The notes under the pieces are model-generated. The model saw only the letters and a program-made list of their open reading frames with translations. It was not told the DNA's origin and did no database searches. Shown piece by piece: positions 24,790 to 35,184 of a stretch of 64,000 nt of DNA; position 1 is the first letter of the stretch, and every line of letters starts with the position of its first letter. A program made the translations under genes and the position numbers. The DNA comes from Actinoplanes utahensis (GTDB lineage Bacteria; Actinomycetota; Actinomycetes; Mycobacteriales; Micromonosporaceae): assembly GCF_016862455.1 (NCBI RefSeq), contig NZ_BOMZ01000075.1, forward strand, positions 1-64,000, given 5' to 3'.

Positions 24790-25413
24790 ATGAGTGAGAC
24801 ATCCTTCGCCGCATCGCCCACCGTCCCCGACACCGGCGACGGCTCGCCGGACCGGCCGCTGCGGATCGCGGTGATCGCCGGCAGCGTCCGTGACCAGCGG
24901 ATGGGCCGCACCGTCGCGGAATGGGCGGCGTTCCGGGCCGCCGCCGGCGGAACCGTCGAGGTGGACCTGATCGACTGCGCCGAGTGCGCGCTGCCGGACG
25001 ACGCCGAACTGCGCCCCGGCGGCAGCTCCGGCTCACCGGTGTCGGGCCGGATCGCCGCCGCCGACGCGTACGTGTTCGTCACGCCCGAGTACAACCACAG
25101 CTACCCGGCCGGTCTCAAACGGCTGATCGACTGGCACTACCGGGAGTGGATGTTCAAACCGGCCACCGTGGTGTCCTACGGCGTGCAGGGCGGGCTGCTG
25201 GCCACCGAGCACCTGCGGGCCGTCTTCGCCGAGCTGCACATGGTCACCACCCGGCGGGTCGCCGCACTGGCACGACCGTGGGACCACCTGACCCCGGCCG
25301 GCTACCAGCCGCCGGAGGAGGTGGCCGGAATGCTCGACGGCGCACTGCACGAGCTCGGCTGGTGGGCGGGCGTGCTGCGGACGGCCCGGCGCGAGCAGCC
25401 GTACGCCCGCTGA
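24790..25413 (+). CDS. NADPH-dependent FMN reductase
   Basis: 207-residue flavodoxin-like reductase. The FMN phosphate loop is AVIAGSVRDQRMGRT near residue 24-38, and PEYNHSYPAGLKRLIDW near 97-113 is the conserved family motif. It transfers electrons from NAD(P)H to flavin, quinones or related acceptors. ATG 24790 is preferred over a TTG 21 bases upstream, which lies in the operator. Its TGA shares one base with the ATG of the MFS gene, so the two are coupled. MerR control suggests a response to a redox-active or toxic compound. Confidence 0.88.
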   Translation: MSETSFAASPTVPDTGDGSPDRPLRIAVIAGSVRDQRMGRTVAEWAAFRAAAGGTVEVDLIDCAECALPDDAELRPGGSSGSPVSGRIAAADAYVFVTPEYNHSYPAGLKRLIDWHYREWMFKPATVVSYGVQGGLLATEHLRAVFAELHMVTTRRVAALARPWDHLTPAGYQPPEEVAGMLDGALHELGWWAGVLRTARREQPYAR

Positions 25414-26948
25414 TGGCCGGGCTGCGCATCGGCCGGCCGGCAACGCCCACCGGGCGGCGGACGGATGCCGGCCGGCGGTCCGGCGGGCTCGACCGGCGGA
25501 CCCGGGCGATCGGGCTGAGCCTCGCCCTCGGCGGCCTGATGGTGGTCGTCGACACGACGGTGACCGCGGTGGCCGTCCCGGCGATCGTCGCCGGACTCGA
25601 CGTGCCGCTGCCGGCCGCCCAGTGGGCGACGATCGCGTACCTGCTCGGGCTGGTCTCGGTGATCCCGCTCGCCGCCCGGTCGATGGACCGCTTCGGCGCG
25701 CGCCGGGTCTATCTCGTGGCGCTGCTGGTCTTCACCGTCTTCTCGGCCCTGGTGGGCGTCGCGTGGGACATGGTGTCGCTGGCGGTGTTCCGGTTCCTGC
25801 AGGGCCTCGGCGGGGGCCTGCTCAACCCGGTCGCCATGGCGATCGCGCTGCGGGCCGCCCCTCGCGACGCGCGTGGCCGGCTGATGAGCCTGCTGGTGTT
25901 GCCGCTGGTGATCGGCCCGGTGCTCGGGCCGCTGCTGGCCGGGTGGCTGATCGACGTCGCCTCGTGGCGCTGGATCTTCCTGATCAACGTTCCGGTCGGT
26001 GTGCTCGCCCTCGCGGTGTGCGCCCGCGTCCTGCCCACCGTTTCCGCTCCGCCGCCGTCCGCGGTGGAGTCCGCGCCGGGCGGCGCGGCCCGCCGCCCGG
26101 TGGACTGGGCCGGGCTGGTGCTGCTCTCCGGTGGGGCGGTGCTGGCGGTGCTCGGCGGGACCCTGCTCGAACAGCCGCTCGGCACGATGTTCGTGGCCGG
26201 GCTCGGGCTCCTGGCGGCCGGGGCGGGCATGCTGGCGGTCTTCGTGCGCCGCGCCCGCGGCCAGGCCGATCCCCTGATCGACCTGCGCCTGACCCGGCAC
26301 CGGCCGGTCCGGACCGGTCTCGGGGTGCTGAACACCTTCGGTCCCGCCTACTTCGGCTCGATGACCGTGCTGCCGCTGTTCGTGGTGGGTGTCCGGGGTG
26401 ACCCGGCGGCGCTGATCGGGCTGCTGACCCTGCCGTCGGCGCTCACGGTCGGGCTGGTGGCGCAGGTGGCGACCCGCCTGGTGGACCGGATCCCGGGCCG
26501 GTGGATCATCCGGACCGGGACGGCGCTCGGCGCGGCGGGCGGGGCGGGTCTGCTCACGGCGTGTGTCACCGACGCCGGGTATCCGTGGATCGTGGCGGCG
26601 TCGGTGCTGCTCAGTGCGGGTTCCGGGGCGACGCTGATGCCGGCCATGACGCTCTCGTTGCGGGACCTGGATCATGCCGAGACGCCCCAGGGAACCACCC
26701 TGTTCGCGCTGGTTCAGCAGTTGTCGTCGGCGGCGGGCGGGGCCGTCGTGGCGATCACGCTCAGCATGGCGGTCTCGGCCCGGTTGCCGGACGGGGTGGC
26801 GGGGATGCTGGCGCTCGGTCCGGAGGCGCGTGCGGCACTGCGGCCGGAACTCGCGACGGCCGTCGGTACGGCGTACCTGATCCCGATGATCCTGTTGGTT
26901 CTCAGCTGCCTGATCGCGTTCCGCAGGCCGCGGGCGGTCCCGTCATGA
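25413..26948 (+). CDS. MFS drug exporter, DHA2 (14-TMS) family
   Basis: 511-residue transporter with 13-14 hydrophobic spans. Motif-C-like GPVLGPLLAGWLIDVASWRWIF near 170-185 and motif-A-like RSMDRFGARRVYLV near 89 are typical of DHA2 drug:proton antiporters. TGATG coupling to the FMN reductase, plus MerR control, suggests a detoxification pair (reduce, then export). Substrate not predictable. Confidence 0.88.
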   Translation: MAGLRIGRPATPTGRRTDAGRRSGGLDRRTRAIGLSLALGGLMVVVDTTVTAVAVPAIVAGLDVPLPAAQWATIAYLLGLVSVIPLAARSMDRFGARRVYLVALLVFTVFSALVGVAWDMVSLAVFRFLQGLGGGLLNPVAMAIALRAAPRDARGRLMSLLVLPLVIGPVLGPLLAGWLIDVASWRWIFLINVPVGVLALAVCARVLPTVSAPPPSAVESAPGGAARRPVDWAGLVLLSGGAVLAVLGGTLLEQPLGTMFVAGLGLLAAGAGMLAVFVRRARGQADPLIDLRLTRHRPVRTGLGVLNTFGPAYFGSMTVLPLFVVGVRGDPAALIGLLTLPSALTVGLVAQVATRLVDRIPGRWIIRTGTALGAAGGAGLLTACVTDAGYPWIVAASVLLSAGSGATLMPAMTLSLRDLDHAETPQGTTLFALVQQLSSAAGGAVVAITLSMAVSARLPDGVAGMLALGPEARAALRPELATAVGTAYLIPMILLVLSCLIAFRRPRAVPS

Positions 26949-26951
26949 GGA

Positions 26952-26981
26952 AGGGCCGCACCGGATTCCCGGTGCGGCCCT
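26952..26981. terminator. bidirectional terminator
   Basis: AGGGCCGCACCGG and CCGGTGCGGCCCT pair perfectly around ATTC, between the convergent MFS and sugar permease genes. Confidence 0.85.
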
Positions 26982-27000
26982 CATCTTCTGTCCCCGGGGG

Positions 27001-27915
27001 TCAGCCCTTGACGCTGCCCGCGAGCAGGCCGCGGACGAAGTAGCGCTGGAGCAGGAGGAACACCGTGACCGGGACGACCATCGAGACGAACGCGCCGGCC
27101 GACAGCAGGTACCACGCGGTGCCGCGGGTGCCGGTCATGTTCGACAGCTGCACCGTGATCGGGGAGATCTGCGGGCCGGTGAAGGTCAGCGCGACCAGCA
27201 GGTCGTTCCACACCCAGAGGAACTGGAAGATGCCGAACGCCGCCAGCGCCGGGGTCAGCAGCGGCAGCAGCACCCGGAAGAAGATCGACACGTGGCCCGC
27301 GCCGTCGATCCGGGCCGCCTCGATGAGGCTGGACGGCACTTCCTTGATGAAGTTGTGCAGCAGGTAGATCGCCAGCGGCAGCGCGAACGTCGAGTGCGCC
27401 AGCCAGACCGTCCAGAACGTGCCGGCCAGGCCGGCGTCGACGAAGAAGGTCAGCAGCGGGATCAGCGTGACCTGCAGCGGAACGATCTGCAACGCGAAGA
27501 TCACGATGAACAGGAGGTTCTTGCCGGGGAAGTTCATCCAGGCGAACGCGTACGCCGCGAGCGATGCCAGGAACAGCGGGATGATCACCGAGGGGATGGT
27601 GATGATCAGCGAGTTCAGGAAGTAGTCGGCCAGGTTGACGCCTTCCTCGGCGCCGAAGACGGCCTCGTAGTTCTCGAACGTCACCAGCGGGTTGGAGAAG
27701 AACGTCCACCAGCCCGTCTTCTTGATGTCCGCCTCGGGCCGGAACGACGTGACCAGCAGCCCGAACGTGGGCACGGTCCAGAGGACGGCGATCACGATCG
27801 CGGCCAGCGACGCCCACGGCGACGACAGCTTCTTCTTCGCGGCGGCGGCCGGGGTGGTGACCTTCTTGACGGCCCCGCCGACCGGCGCGGTGGTGAGGGG
27901 TGCTTCGGTGGTCAT
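27001..27915 (-). CDS. carbohydrate ABC permease (MalG/AglG type)
   Basis: 304-residue inner-membrane permease with six spans. The import-type EAA loop is EAARIDGAGHVSIFFRVLLP near residue 196. The cytoplasmic N terminus is Ala/Lys-rich. Its ATG shares a base with the stop of the upstream permease gene (TGATG), fixing the start. It is the last gene of binding protein-permease-permease. There is no ATPase gene, so a shared ATPase such as MsiK elsewhere probably energises the importer. The sequence looks closest to AglG-type alpha-glucoside permeases, a tentative assignment. Confidence 0.9.
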   Translation of the reverse strand: MTTEAPLTTAPVGGAVKKVTTPAAAAKKKLSSPWASLAAIVIAVLWTVPTFGLLVTSFRPEADIKKTGWWTFFSNPLVTFENYEAVFGAEEGVNLADYFLNSLIITIPSVIIPLFLASLAAYAFAWMNFPGKNLLFIVIFALQIVPLQVTLIPLLTFFVDAGLAGTFWTVWLAHSTFALPLAIYLLHNFIKEVPSSLIEAARIDGAGHVSIFFRVLLPLLTPALAAFGIFQFLWVWNDLLVALTFTGPQISPITVQLSNMTGTRGTAWYLLSAGAFVSMVVPVTVFLLLQRYFVRGLLAGSVKG

Positions 27916-28892
27916 CACGCCTCCGAACGGCGAAGCTGGCGGATGTTGTACACGACGATCGGGATCACGAGGACGAACAGCACCACCGCGAGCGCCGCGC
28001 CGAAGCCCCGGTCGCCGGTGCGGATGGCCTGGCTGTAGAACTCGTTGGCGATCACGCTCGTGTCGAACCGGCCACCGGTCATGGTCTGCACGATGTCGAA
28101 GACCTTGAGGGTGCCGATCGCGATCGTGGTCAGGACGACCACGAGGGCCGGCCGGATGGCCGGCACCGTGACGAACCGGAACATGCCCCACGGGGTGACG
28201 CCGTCGAGACGGGCCGCCTCCACGATGTCGTCCGGGATCGCCTTGATGGCCGCCGACAGCACCGTCATCGCGAAACCGGCCTGGATCCAGATCATGATGG
28301 CGATGAGCAGGAACGTGTTGAGCGGCGAATCGATCAGCAGCTGCTGCGGCTTGCCGCCGAACAGCACGATGATCTGGTTGATCACGCCGATCTGCTTGAT
28401 GTTGCTCTGGTCGGGCCGGTACTCGTACATGAACTTCCAGATGACCGTCGCCGCCACGCCGGAGATCGACATCGGCAGGAAGATCAGCGCCTTGGCGAAC
28501 GCCTCACCCCTGGCCTTGTCGACCAGGATCGCGTAGAGCAGGCCGATGCCGGTGGCCGCGAACGGCGTGACCAGCACCCAGAAGAACGTGTTGCGGAGTA
28601 CGAGTCGCTGCTCGGGATCCTCGATGATCCGCTGATAGTTGTCGAACCCGACGAAGTTCTGCAGCGAGGCGTCGAGGAACGACTGGTAGACGGTCCGCAG
28701 ACCGGGGTAGAGCAGCCCGACGCTCAGCATGACGACGACGGGGGCGAGATAGAGCGCGGCGACCGCCCGGTCGCTCTTGCCGGTGAACCGGCTGGCGATG
28801 AACAGGATCAGGCCGATGATGGCGGCGAACAACAAGATCGCTGCGACCATCTGCAGCAACTTGTCGCTGGTGGTGGAGGCGGTGGTGAACAC
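27915..28892 (-). CDS. carbohydrate ABC permease (MalF/AglF type)
   Basis: 325-residue permease with six or seven spans. EAA loop EAARLDGVTPWGMFRFVTVP near residue 231. The GTG start has GGGAGG ten bases upstream. It lies downstream of the binding-protein gene, with a perfect hairpin between them that could lower permease expression relative to the binding protein. It partners the MalG-type permease to form the channel. Confidence 0.9.
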   Translation of the reverse strand: MFTTASTTSDKLLQMVAAILLFAAIIGLILFIASRFTGKSDRAVAALYLAPVVVMLSVGLLYPGLRTVYQSFLDASLQNFVGFDNYQRIIEDPEQRLVLRNTFFWVLVTPFAATGIGLLYAILVDKARGEAFAKALIFLPMSISGVAATVIWKFMYEYRPDQSNIKQIGVINQIIVLFGGKPQQLLIDSPLNTFLLIAIMIWIQAGFAMTVLSAAIKAIPDDIVEAARLDGVTPWGMFRFVTVPAIRPALVVVLTTIAIGTLKVFDIVQTMTGGRFDTSVIANEFYSQAIRTGDRGFGAALAVVLFVLVIPIVVYNIRQLRRSEA

Positions 28893-28960
28893 GCGGCCCG
28901 TTCCTCCCTGGCGAGTTTCCGGTAAGGGGATCAGTGAAGAACAAAAGTGATCGGACTGCC

Positions 28961-28993
28961 AGGGGCCGGTCGGGTATGTCCCGACCGGCCCCT
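28961..28993 (-). terminator. intra-operon hairpin after binding-protein gene
   Basis: AGGGGCCGGTCGGG and CCCGACCGGCCCCT pair perfectly over 14 bp around TATGT, just beyond the binding-protein stop and before the permease genes. Likely a partial terminator or mRNA-stabilising stem that sets the binding protein above the permeases. Confidence 0.8.
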
Positions 28994-29006
28994 GTGTGCT
29001 AACCGA

Positions 29007-30374
29007 TTACTTCGGCCACGATGCTTCGATCTTGTCGAGCGTGGTCTTGGTGTCCTGGCCGGTGAGCCAGGCGGTGGTCTGCTTCCAGAAGGTGTTCTGG
29101 CCGACCGCGGCGGGCATCAGGTCGGACGCGTCGAAGCGGAAGGTCGCCTTCGGGTTGAGCAGGATCTCGGCGGACAGCTTGTCGACCGGGTTCTGCAGGT
29201 TCGCCGGGTCGAGGCCCTTGTTGGCGGTCACCCAGCCGGCCGAGACCTTCGCCTTGACGTTGGCCCAGGTGTCGCTGGACAGGTAGGTCTGGAACGCCTT
29301 GACCTCGGGACGGTCCGCGAACGCGGCGACGAACTCGCCACCACCCAGAACCGGCGCGCTGTCGGCGGTCTCACCCGGCAGGTAGAAGGCGAAGACGTCG
29401 CCGTCCGGGCCCACCTTCGCGGTCTTCGGGAAGTTGGCCGCGTAGAAGGACGCCTGGCGGTGCAGCGAGCACTGGCCCTCGAGGATCGGCAGGCCGCCGT
29501 CCTGGAAGGTGGTGCTGGCGATGCTCTTGACGTCGCCGTAGCCGCCGTTGACGTACTTGTCGTTCTTGAGGTACTCACCGACGGCGTCGAGGGCCTTGGT
29601 GGCCTCGGGGCCGTTGAACGGGATCTCGTGCTTCAGCCACTTGTCGTAGGTCTCCGGGCCGGAGAGCCGGAGCATGAAGTCTTCCATCCAGTCGGTGAGC
29701 GGCCAGCCGGTCGCCTCGCCGGAGTTGATGCCCGCGCACCACGGCTTCTTGCCGTCGGCCACCATCTTGTCGGTGAGGGCCTTCAGGTCGGCCAGGGTCT
29801 TCGGCTCGGCGTAACCGCTGTCCTTGAACTCCTTGGGGGAGAACCACACCAGGGACTTCACGCTGGCGCCCAGCGGGGCGGCGTAGAACTTGCCGCCGAC
29901 GGAGCCGTACTCCTTCCAGTCGGCGCCCCAGAACTTGTCGACGTTCGCGGCGACCTCGGCCGGAGCCTCCTTGACCTTGCCGGTCTGGACGAGGCGCTGG
30001 AGCAGACCGGGCTGCGGCACGAAGGCGACGTCGGGCGCGTTGTTGGCCTCGGCGCGGACCAGGATCTGCGTCTCGAAGGCCTTGTCGCCCTCGTACTTGA
30101 CCGTGACGCCGGTGCACTGCTCGAAGGGCTTGTAGGACTCCTTGTGCGGGGTGTCCTCCGGAGTCACGATGCCCGTGTAGATCGAGACCTCTTTGCCGGT
30201 CAGGTCGCCGAACGCCTTGTAAGGGGTGCAGTCGATGGCTGCGAGCGAGGTCGCGCCGGTGCCGGGCTCCTCGTCCTTGCTGTCACCGCACGCACTGAGA
30301 CCGAAGACCAGGCCCATGCTGAGGGCACCGGCGATCGCGACCCGCGAACGCGAACTCCCACGTTGAACGAACAT
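29007..30374 (-). CDS. sugar ABC transporter substrate-binding lipoprotein
   Basis: 455-residue extracellular solute-binding protein, family 1. The lipoprotein signal ends in LSAC, with Cys29 the lipidation site, followed by GDSKDEEPGT. ATG 30374 has GGGAG just upstream; earlier in-frame codons lie in the operator region. The body (TGKEVSIYTGIVTPEDTP, FEQCTGVTVKYEGDKAFE) resembles AglE-like alpha-glucoside-binding proteins, a moderate-confidence reading. LacI-type palindromes upstream suggest sugar-induced derepression. Confidence 0.88.
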   Translation of the reverse strand: MFVQRGSSRSRVAIAGALSMGLVFGLSACGDSKDEEPGTGATSLAAIDCTPYKAFGDLTGKEVSIYTGIVTPEDTPHKESYKPFEQCTGVTVKYEGDKAFETQILVRAEANNAPDVAFVPQPGLLQRLVQTGKVKEAPAEVAANVDKFWGADWKEYGSVGGKFYAAPLGASVKSLVWFSPKEFKDSGYAEPKTLADLKALTDKMVADGKKPWCAGINSGEATGWPLTDWMEDFMLRLSGPETYDKWLKHEIPFNGPEATKALDAVGEYLKNDKYVNGGYGDVKSIASTTFQDGGLPILEGQCSLHRQASFYAANFPKTAKVGPDGDVFAFYLPGETADSAPVLGGGEFVAAFADRPEVKAFQTYLSSDTWANVKAKVSAGWVTANKGLDPANLQNPVDKLSAEILLNPKATFRFDASDLMPAAVGQNTFWKQTTAWLTGQDTKTTLDKIEASWPK

Positions 30375-30423
30375 ACCGCTCCCTATGTCATAGCGCCTCC
30401 GGCGTCTTGCGACGCCGCCGTCC

Positions 30424-30433
30424 GAAGCGCTTC
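30424..30433. promoter_or_regulatory. LacI-type operator GAAGCGCTTC
   Basis: A perfect 10-bp palindrome with the central CG typical of LacI-family sites in actinobacterial sugar operons, 50 bp upstream of the binding-protein start. It is followed by another dyad, TCTTGAC-CAACA-GTCAAGA (30432-30450). Confidence 0.7.
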
Positions 30434-30522
30434 TTGACCAACAGTCAAGAGGTAACCAGCAAGTTGCGCAATGATTTCCGCGCGATCGAGTCGGTAACGA
30501 TATCGCTGCGACCCTTCGGCAC

Positions 30523-30536
30523 CTTAACCGGTTAAG
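30523..30536. promoter_or_regulatory. second LacI-type operator CTTAACCGGTTAAG
   Basis: A perfect 14-bp palindrome centred on CCGG, 149 bp upstream of the binding-protein start. Two LacI-type sites about 100 bp apart would allow looping. No lacI gene is in the window. The rest of the gap (30375-30763) holds no gene. Confidence 0.65.
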
Positions 30537-30684
30537 AAGATTGGCGGAAGAGCCTACCGACACCCGAGTCTCTTCGCGCCGCTATACCCATATTTGTCCG
30601 GACTAAACGGTTATCCCGTATGGTGTGAGTCGGTTTTGTTGGGGCCTCGCGGAACCTATGCGCTTATCCGTCACCAGAGCCCCC

Positions 30685-30726
30685 AAAAAGGAACCGCCGC
30701 GGCAGCCCGGAGGCCGCCACGGCGGT
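30685..30726 (-). terminator. intrinsic terminator with T tract after ugd-like gene
   Basis: Read on the minus strand, ACCGCCG...CGGCGGT encloses a GC-rich internal stem and is followed by TCCTTTTTGGGG. It is one of the few hairpins here with a T run, and lies about 40 bp after the UDP-glucose dehydrogenase stop. Confidence 0.75.
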
Positions 30727-30763
30727 GGGGTCGCGTACGGCACACGTACGCCGGCGTAACGGT

Positions 30764-32128
<1,365 letters not shown>

Positions 32129-32405
32129 GCAATCTCCTCCACCGCTATGCCGGACCGCGGTTACGCCACGTGTTCGGATCGTGGCCTAACCGGCCTCTTC
32201 CGGGCCGGCCGGCCGGCTCCTCGGTTGGTGCCGGCCTGCGTGTTCCGGCCGAATGATACACACGCGATTCGCCTCTTCTTTGTCACTGAATGTCGTCTTC
32301 ATTCCCTGGGTCACCCGCGATCAATCCGGTCGCCGTGCCTCATCGCCCGACTGTCACCGGGAAGTTTCCGGCTCTTGACAGGGCGATGACAACGGAAGAC
32401 GCTTC

Positions 32406-32419
32406 TGGGAGCGCTCCCA
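32406..32419. promoter_or_regulatory. CebR box upstream of cellulolytic cluster
   Basis: TGGGAGCGCTCCCA, a perfect 14-bp palindrome identical to the published binding site of CebR, the LacI-family cellobiose-responsive repressor of Streptomyces. It lies 48 bp before the GH74 start and is probably relieved by cello-oligosaccharides. The rest of the 338-bp gap (32129-32466) contains no gene. Confidence 0.88.
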
Positions 32420-32466
32420 CTCATTGTCGTCTATACGCATGCTCTTCTATGAAAGGGACGTCCCCG

Positions 32467-35115
32467 ATGCGTACCCCCGCACGCAGATTCGGCGGCGTGT
32501 TCCTCGCCGCCGTGGTGACCGCGGCCACCGTGGTCGCCGTCGCCTCCGGCCCCCACGTGGCGGCCGCCGCCCCCGCGGAGCCCTACTCCTGGAAGAACGT
32601 CCGGATCGACGGCGGGGGCTTCATCCCCGGCATCGTCTTCAACCACGGCGAGAAGGACCTCGTCTACGCCCGGACCGACATCGGCGGCGCCTACCGCTGG
32701 GATCGGTCCGCGCAGAGCTGGACCCCGCTGCTCGACTGGGTGGGCCAGGACGACTGGGGCCACAACGGCGTGCTCAGCATCGCCGCCGACCCGGTCGACA
32801 CCGGCCGGGTCTACGCCGCCGTCGGCATGTACACCAACTCCTGGGACCCCAACAACGGCGCCGTCCTGCGCTCGGCCGACAAGGGCGCCACCTGGCAGCG
32901 GACCATGCTGCCGTTCAAGGTCGGCGGCAACATGCCCGGCCGCGGCATGGGGGAGCGGCTGGCGGTCGACCCGCACGACAACCGGAAGGTCTATTTCGCC
33001 GCCGAGGGTGGGAACGGACTGTGGCGCAGCACCGACTACGGCGCCACCTGGGCGAAGGTGGCCGGCTTCCCGAACGCCGGGAACTACGTGGCCGACCCGT
33101 CCGACCCCAGCGGCTACCAGAGCCAGAACCAGGGCCTGACCTGGGTCACCTTCGACCCGGAGTCGCCGGCCGTCTACGTCGGCGTGGCGGACAAGGAGAA
33201 CCCGGTCTACCGGTCGCTCGACTCCGGGGCCACCTGGGAGCGGATCCCCGGCCAGCCGACCGGCTACCTCGCGCACAAGGGCGTGGTGGACGGTAGGTAC
33301 CTGTACATCGCCACCAGCGACACCGGCGGGCCGTACGACGGGGCCGCCGGTCAGGTCGCCCGGCTGGACACCACGACCGGCGTGTGGACCGACATCTCGC
33401 CGGTCCCGGCCGCCGACCGCTACCACGGGTACTCCGGCCTGACCGTGGACCGGCAGAAGCCGGGCACCCTGATGGTCGCCACCCAGATCTCCTGGTGGCC
33501 GGACGCCATCTTCTTCCGGAGCACCGACTACGGCGCCACCTGGACCCGGATCTGGGACTGGAACGGCTACCCGAACCAGACGAAGCGTTACACCATGGAC
33601 ATCTCGGCCAACCCGTGGCTGGACTTCAACGGCAACCCCACCCCGCCGGAGACCGCCCCGAAGCTGGGCTGGATGAACGAGAGCCTGGAGATCGACCCGT
33701 TCGACTCCGACCGGCTGCTCTACGGCACCGGCGCCACCCTGTACGGCACCACCGAGCTGACCAACTGGGACCGCGACACCACGTTCACCATCAAGCCGTT
33801 CGCCAAGGGCATCGAGGAGACCGCGGTCCTGGACCTGGCCAGCCCGCCCACCGGCGCGCCCCTGGTCAGCGCCCTCGGCGACGTCGGCGGCTTCCACCAC
33901 GCCGACCTCGACACGGTGCAGCCGAGCTTCCACGACAGCCCGACGCTGGGCAGCAACACCGGCCTCGACTTCGCCGAGCTCGACCCGGCGTTCTTCGTCC
34001 GGGTCGGCAACGCCGAGGCGGCCCCGCACATCGGCATCTCCACCGACGGCGGCAAGAACTGGTACCCGGGCCAGGAGCCGTCCGGCGTCACCGGCGGCGG
34101 CACGGTCGCGGTCGGCGCCGACGCCGGCGCGGTGGTCTGGTCGCCCGCCGGCGCCGGGGTCCACTACTCCACCACCCGGGGCAGCACCTGGACCGCCTCC
34201 ACCGGCATCCCCGCGGGCGCCGAGGTCGAGAGCGACAGGGCGAACCCCAAGACCTTCTACGGGTACGCCGCCGGCAAGCTCTACACCTCCACCGACGGCG
34301 GCGCCACCTTCACCGCGTCCAGCGCCGCCATGCCGGGCGAGGGCCGGGTGAACCTCAAGGCCGTGCCGGGCGCCGCCGGTGAGGTGTGGGTGGCCGGGAA
34401 TACCGGGCTGCTGCGCTCCACCGACGCCGGCAAGACGTTCACACCGGTCGGCGGTGGCGTCACCGAGGGCGTCAACGTGGCCTTCGGCAAGGCCGCCCCC
34501 GGCGCCACCCGTCCCGCGGTGTTCCTGGTCGGCACGGTCGACGGCGTCGACGGGGTGTTCCGCTCCGACAACAGCGGCGCGGCCTGGGTACGGATCAACG
34601 ACGACCAGCATCAGTACGGCAACGCCGGTGACGCCCTGGCCGGCGACCCGCGCATCTACGGCCGGGTGTACCTGGGCACCAACGGCAGGGGCATCCTCTA
34701 CGCCGACCGGCAGGGCGGGCCGTCCGGCCCGACGCCGTCGATCTCCGCCTCGGTCTCCCCGTCGGTGTCCGTCTCGCCCTCGGTGTCGGTCTCGGCCGGC
34801 ACCCCGGGTGGCTGCACCGCCACCTACCGGGTGACCGGGCAGTGGGCCGGCGGCTTCCAGGGCGAGGTCACCGTCAAGAACACCGGCGCCTCCGCCACCA
34901 CCGGCTGGAGAGTCGGCTGGACCTACACGAGCGGGCAGACCGTCACGCAGAGCTGGGGCGGCACCGCCACCCAGTCCGGCACGGCCGTCTCCGTCGTCAA
35001 CGCCGGATACAACGGCACCCTCGCGTCCGGGGCGTCCACCACGGTCGGATTCCTCGGCGGCACCACCGGCTCCAACCCCGTCCCGTCCCCGATCACCTGT
35101 TCCACCACCCCGTAG
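32467..35115 (+). CDS. secreted GH74 xyloglucanase with CBM2
   Basis: 882-residue secreted enzyme. The signal peptide runs to about residue 36 (VAAAAPAEP). The GH74 double beta-propeller spans about 38-750 with repeated STDGG/STDYGATW motifs. Asp71 (TDIGGAY) and Asp472 (LGDVGGFHH) sit where the catalytic pair is expected. A Ser/Pro/Val linker then leads to a CBM2 cellulose-binding module, about 783-882. It cuts xyloglucan or beta-1,4-glucan outside the cell. ATG 32467 is preferred because the signal peptide starts there and AAGGGA precedes it. First gene of a CebR-controlled cluster. Confidence 0.93.
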   Translation: MRTPARRFGGVFLAAVVTAATVVAVASGPHVAAAAPAEPYSWKNVRIDGGGFIPGIVFNHGEKDLVYARTDIGGAYRWDRSAQSWTPLLDWVGQDDWGHNGVLSIAADPVDTGRVYAAVGMYTNSWDPNNGAVLRSADKGATWQRTMLPFKVGGNMPGRGMGERLAVDPHDNRKVYFAAEGGNGLWRSTDYGATWAKVAGFPNAGNYVADPSDPSGYQSQNQGLTWVTFDPESPAVYVGVADKENPVYRSLDSGATWERIPGQPTGYLAHKGVVDGRYLYIATSDTGGPYDGAAGQVARLDTTTGVWTDISPVPAADRYHGYSGLTVDRQKPGTLMVATQISWWPDAIFFRSTDYGATWTRIWDWNGYPNQTKRYTMDISANPWLDFNGNPTPPETAPKLGWMNESLEIDPFDSDRLLYGTGATLYGTTELTNWDRDTTFTIKPFAKGIEETAVLDLASPPTGAPLVSALGDVGGFHHADLDTVQPSFHDSPTLGSNTGLDFAELDPAFFVRVGNAEAAPHIGISTDGGKNWYPGQEPSGVTGGGTVAVGADAGAVVWSPAGAGVHYSTTRGSTWTASTGIPAGAEVESDRANPKTFYGYAAGKLYTSTDGGATFTASSAAMPGEGRVNLKAVPGAAGEVWVAGNTGLLRSTDAGKTFTPVGGGVTEGVNVAFGKAAPGATRPAVFLVGTVDGVDGVFRSDNSGAAWVRINDDQHQYGNAGDALAGDPRIYGRVYLGTNGRGILYADRQGGPSGPTPSISASVSPSVSVSPSVSVSAGTPGGCTATYRVTGQWAGGFQGEVTVKNTGASATTGWRVGWTYTSGQTVTQSWGGTATQSGTAVSVVNAGYNGTLASGASTTVGFLGGTTGSNPVPSPITCSTTP

Positions 35116-35184
35116 GCCGGGCCCCGGCGGCGCCCGCGGTCCGACTGGGCGCCGCCCGTACCCCGGCGGAGAGGAACAACCCCC

